Below, in pieces: positions 60,190 through 64,000 of a DNA stretch of 64,000 nucleotides. The first letter of the stretch is position 1; every line of letters begins with the position of its first letter. Source of the stretch: Hirudo medicinalis (taxonomy: Eukaryota > Annelida > Clitellata > Hirudinida > Hirudinidae); contig MPNW01000035.1 in the NCBI GenBank assembly GCA_011800805.1, positions 1 through 64,000 on the forward strand, written 5' to 3'. Below the pieces are notes generated by a model, which saw nothing but the letters and a program-made list of their open reading frames with translations, made no database searches and was not told the origin of the DNA. A program made the translations under genes and the position numbers.

Positions 60190-61196
60190 TTTCTAACGTT
60201 AATGCATTTTACATTTGCAACTGTTGCATGATAATTATTACTAGTTTGTTTGGAATATATTTTCCAGAGCATTAGAATTTGCCTCAAATTGTCTTTTGCA
60301 TTTATGTTGGCATAAATCTCTACCAATGTGATATTTTGAAGATCTTTATTCATTGTGTTTCTTATCCATTCAAATCGTGTTTTTAATAAGCGACAAGTTT
60401 TAAAAGTATTCATAATAAATAAATGAATAATAATAATAATAATAAATTAAATGCAAAGTTTTCCTTAAGGTAACGTGAGATTTTTTTTTAAAAGCATGTC
60501 TCTCCGTAATTAATTGTATGGGGTTTGTCACTTGTCGGTAAAGATTTGATTACCAAAATAGCTAATGAGCGCAACGTTATGACATCTTATCGGAGGGTTG
60601 GTGGGTGCTATGCAGAGACGCAGAAAAATGTAACCGCATCGGGTCGGGGCTTATACTCTGCTACTCTGCTTAGAGTTGGTTAGTAATTATGAAATCAAGT
60701 AACTAATTTATGAAAGGGGTGAAATGAGGTGGTTGGTTGGAGAAGTGACGTGCAAAGGCTAACAGGCAACGACTTTTGTCAGTTCTACAGAGATTTGCAG
60801 GTTCATGAGGTAGGATTAGGGATGGAGTTGGGTACTAAAAGTGGCTGCATATGAGTTGGCTTTTGCCAACAATCGGTGAGATGCAACCATGCCTTACGAG
60901 AACGAGAGCACACAATGTTACCGTAGGAATTCAGTTTTCGTTTATTTGTACATCAAGTTTGTTTTATATATCAAATTGGTGACCACTCACTTAAAACTTG
61001 GTTTATTACCTTGCGATTGAGACAGTGTGAAGCCTTTTTCTTAAAATGATATGTGTTTTTGAATGTTTTTATTTTTTGGCTTTGTTGAATTAATACAAAA
61101 ATATCCAATATTTTATAGATACTAATTTTTTTTTGATTATATAAACAACTTGTATGAGCGATGTTTGGCGTTGAGTGTGCTCATTGTTTTTGAACT
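60190..61196. other. No gene recognised
   Basis: PGAP1 3' UTR with a short AAT repeat at about 60428-60445, then intergenic DNA up to QTRT2. Confidence 0.5.
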
Positions 61197-63593
61197 ATGG
61201 AATTTAAATTAATAAATACCGAATATGGCTACAGGCATGGATATATTGAGGACACTTTTGGGCACAAGCTAAGCACTCCGTTATGCTTTCTTTATTCAAA
61301 AGCAGGTACAGGGGTTTTTAATGAATGTTATTGATTTGTGTAGCCTAACGTTTAAGTAGACGAGCTGCTTTCCTGAAAAATTCGATTTTTATAACATTCT
61401 AATTTCTTATAGGATGCGTCCCATACCTAAGTAGAGATGTACTTGAAAGAATTAATTTTCTTCCTCAAATTATGCAGATGCCTGCAAGCCAATTGTTAGA
61501 ATTATTCATTTTTAGATTCCAGCTTTTAATACAAATCGTTTTATTAAGTATATTTTTGTACTTAGTTGTGAGCACAGTGAGACATTGAAACGGTTTGGAA
61601 AGGGCCTTAATCACTTTACTGCCAATGAGGTAATGATGATAATTTGGGCTCAGTAGTAAATGTTTTATTGAAATCACAATAAACATCTTCAGGACACACC
61701 AATATTTTGTTCCATTCAAGACCCTTGCACTGAAACTCCATCTAACTACAACAATACAAAAGGGGTTGCAATGTGGGGCAGAAATGGTAAAACCCAAGTA
61801 AGTTGTTATTATGACTAATGACACTGTTAATGAATGTGATGATTGGTGAGATATTTTCTTTCAATTGTTTGTTTGATCAGTAAATTCTTAATTTTTGTAG
61901 ATGAATGCTGAACAGTACATGACTTTCATGGAAAATGTTAAACCAGATTGGTTCCAAGCACTCAGTGATTCTGAAACATCAACACTCATTGGAAAGAAAA
62001 GACTTAGAAAATGTGTTGATAGAACTTTAAATTATTTGGACGAATGTTTCGCTAAGATGTCTGCATCTGAGGTTTAATCAGTTTTTATAATGTCTCATTT
62101 GTTCCTCCTTATGGTCAAGCTGTTTTATTATTATTGTAAATATTTAATTGTTATAATTAGTTATTTGATGGTTTATTCATAACTATTACTTCTGAAGAGA
62201 CTTTCCAAAGCAAAAATAATTGGTTCATTGGTGGGGGGTCACGACAAGTCAGAGATGATCAGATCTGCCACTGAAACTGCCAAGAGGGATGTTCATGGTT
62301 GGATTCAATTTTCCAGACTTATTTTTATGTACTGAATTAGGCTACTATTTCTTCCCAATGAAAAGTGATTTGATTTATTTATATTAATTAACATTAATGC
62401 CTGTTAAACATTCAGTTTGTCTAAAATTTTTGTATTTACAAGTTTTTGGCCAGAATGATGGGCATTTGCACATTACTTAAATACAATTCATTTAATGTTT
62501 GTATATCATAAATAATTTGCTGGATCATGAACATTGTTTTTGTTAGGTTTCTACTTGGAGGGCTTTCATAATCTTGGACCTGCATCAGAAGCATTTGATA
62601 TGAGGACAGCACGAGATGTTATTGTCTCAGCTCTGGTGAGGCTCAATTTTAAGAAATATTTAGGATGCACTTAACTTTGATTTAATTTTATTTAAGAAAT
62701 TGTTTTTGACAATTTTCTAGGATGTTCTTCCATCTTCAAAAGTAAGGATCCTTCCTGGAATCTACTCTCCTCAGCAAGTGATTGAAGCATATAAGATGGG
62801 CATCGATGTGTTTGATAGCTCGTATCCTTAATCAAAATAGTGGCTTGATTGAAGTAATTTACTGAATTGTCTGCTGGGTGACGATGGTGATATTTTCCAT
62901 ACGTATTTACCCTAACCACTAAATAGATACCCATGTGCTTGGACTGAAGCTGCTGGTGCTTTGAATTTCAAATTGAGTCTCACAGAATCAGATGAGCCTT
63001 CTGATAATGAAGATAATGTTTTATTCCTTGATTTGGAAAGGTGAGGTTGTTTCCTATTAAAAGATCAAATTAAAATTGAAAAAAGTTGGAAATTGAAAAA
63101 AATGAAAATTTTCGGTACATTTTTGAAGTGAATAAGTTTGCTTTCTTAAAGAAAATGTTGATATTTCTCTGAACCGGCAATTCTATAAATTTCAGTTACG
63201 CAAGGGACTTTTCCCCATTAGTGAAGGATTGTACCTGCTATACCTGCAAACAACATCCTAGGGCCTATGTTAGACATCTTCTCAACACATCAGAGCTATT
63301 GGGAAAGATTCTTTTGACAATGTTAGAAGTTTTCAAAAACCTTATTGTCTTATATTTTTATTATGTTGCATTTCGTCCAGATTACCAATCATGTGATAAT
63401 TTAACAAAATTTATTATCTTGCTTGATATTCCTCAGACATAACCTCCACCAATATTTGGAGTTCTTCAGCATGCTCAGAGAAGCAGCATCCAAAAATCTT
63501 ATCTCCAACTTGGAAAGGAATTTGAATTCCAGGAAGACACCAAAAATCCCGGTCATGACTAGTGCACCCAATGACGTCAATCATGATGAATGA
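61197..63593 (+). CDS. QTRT2: Queuine tRNA-ribosyltransferase accessory subunit 2
   Basis: Non-catalytic partner of QTRT1. The heterodimer swaps G34 for queuine in tRNA-His, -Asn, -Asp and -Tyr and is found at the outer mitochondrial membrane. Eleven exons: 61197-61305, 61413-61494, 61566-61629, 61693-61797, 61901-62071, 62198-62297, 62547-62635, 62721-62821, 62927-63040, 63196-63321, 63437-63593. Total 1218 nt, 405 residues plus stop (human 415). Motifs: VKPDWFQALSD, IIGSLVGGHD, GFYLEGFHNLGP, RILPGIYSPQQVIEAYKMGI, and the zinc site CTCYTCKQHPRAY. The fourth zinc ligand is the His of IHN, 26 residues after the last Cys across the final intron, which confirms that join. The intron after DVFDSS is U12-type. 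Two further introns use gtt-donors. The 3' flank to 64000 holds only UTR-like AT-rich sequence. Confidence 0.95.
62822..62926 (+). other. U12-type GT-AG intron in QTRT2
   Basis: The donor gtatccttaa matches the U12 GT-AG consensus (gtatcctt). The branch-site-like taccctaac (62908-62916) lies about 12 nt before the taaatag acceptor. The split serine codon TC/A gives VFDSSYP, in line with other QTRT2 proteins. Length 105 nt. Confidence 0.8.
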
Positions 63594-64000
63594 AACCATG
63601 TTTAGCAGAGATTCTCTCATTCCTCACTTTTTTGAACAACCTCAGTGTTTTATTAATTTTTTAAAATTATTTTTAGGAATATCTTATTAAAAAACATTTT
63701 TACAACCTCCGAACAATTTCATCTTTGTGTGACCTTGAGGACACTCTTAATTCCTGATTGGATCACATGGTCTTTGATTTATATCTTATGTAATATATTA
63801 AGAACTGGGGTTTCAACTTTTCATAGGTCCATGTTTTAAATGTTTGCGATGCCTTATTGCATGAAATTTCTACATAAATCATTAGCGTGTTCCTAAGCTT
63901 CAGATAAAGTAATGCTGAATGATTTGAAAAATGATAAAATACAATTTATTTCGTTAAATTGCTTTCCCTAAGAATGGTCTTTTATGAGTATTAGAAATTG
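63594..64000. other. QTRT2 3' flank, nothing recognised
   Basis: AT-rich; no exon, RNA gene or repeat seen before the window ends. Confidence 0.55.

Overview
Animal nuclear DNA: AT-rich, with many short spliceosomal introns (mostly about 60-600 nt), polyadenylated genes and degraded retrotransposons. A TBPL1 (TRF2) gene, which is a bilaterian family, together with dachshund, myosin VIIa and two U12-type introns points to a bilaterian invertebrate. The phylum cannot be decided from this window. Gene models were built by reading splice sites by eye and checking that exon phases add up. They are exact for MYO7A (43 coding exons), QTRT2, TBPL1, TMEM223 and most of HLCS and WEE1, and partial elsewhere.

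Layout. 1-3.8 kb is dominated by GAT/GAC/AAT-type triplet repeats with a tRNA-like relic and a minisatellite. Within it lie two GC-rich exons of a GAS1/GFR-alpha-like gene. 4.5-7.5 kb carries seven exons of the middle part of dachshund (+). Its Ski/Sno/Dac domain and the end of its C-terminal coiled coil are not seen. 7.5-20.2 kb is gene-poor: a retrotransposon relic, a gap inside a 14-bp tandem repeat, and two decayed or unrecognised coding-like patches. 20.2-31.3 kb is gene-dense: WEE1 (+), MRPL21 (-), HLCS (+), TBPL1 (-). 33.2-33.8 kb is a two-exon cysteine-rich secreted protein of unknown function. 35-47.8 kb is a full-length myosin VIIa (+). TMEM223 (-) follows at 48.2-48.9 kb. 49.4-53.4 kb is a pile-up of broken retroelements: pieces of a non-LTR element on the minus strand on either side of a deleted Ty3/Gypsy copy, then an RNase H-bearing non-LTR 3' end. 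54.3-60.2 kb is PGAP1 (+) and 61.2-63.6 kb is QTRT2 (+).

The genes are unrelated housekeeping or developmental genes and do not form one pathway. Most notable are a U12-type AT-AC intron in MYO7A and a U12-type GT-AG intron in QTRT2, two GC-AG introns, single-base frame breaks in otherwise intact genes between 33 and 57 kb (probably assembly indels), and the uncharacterised secreted protein. I saw no CRISPR array, operon, or obviously new multi-gene system.
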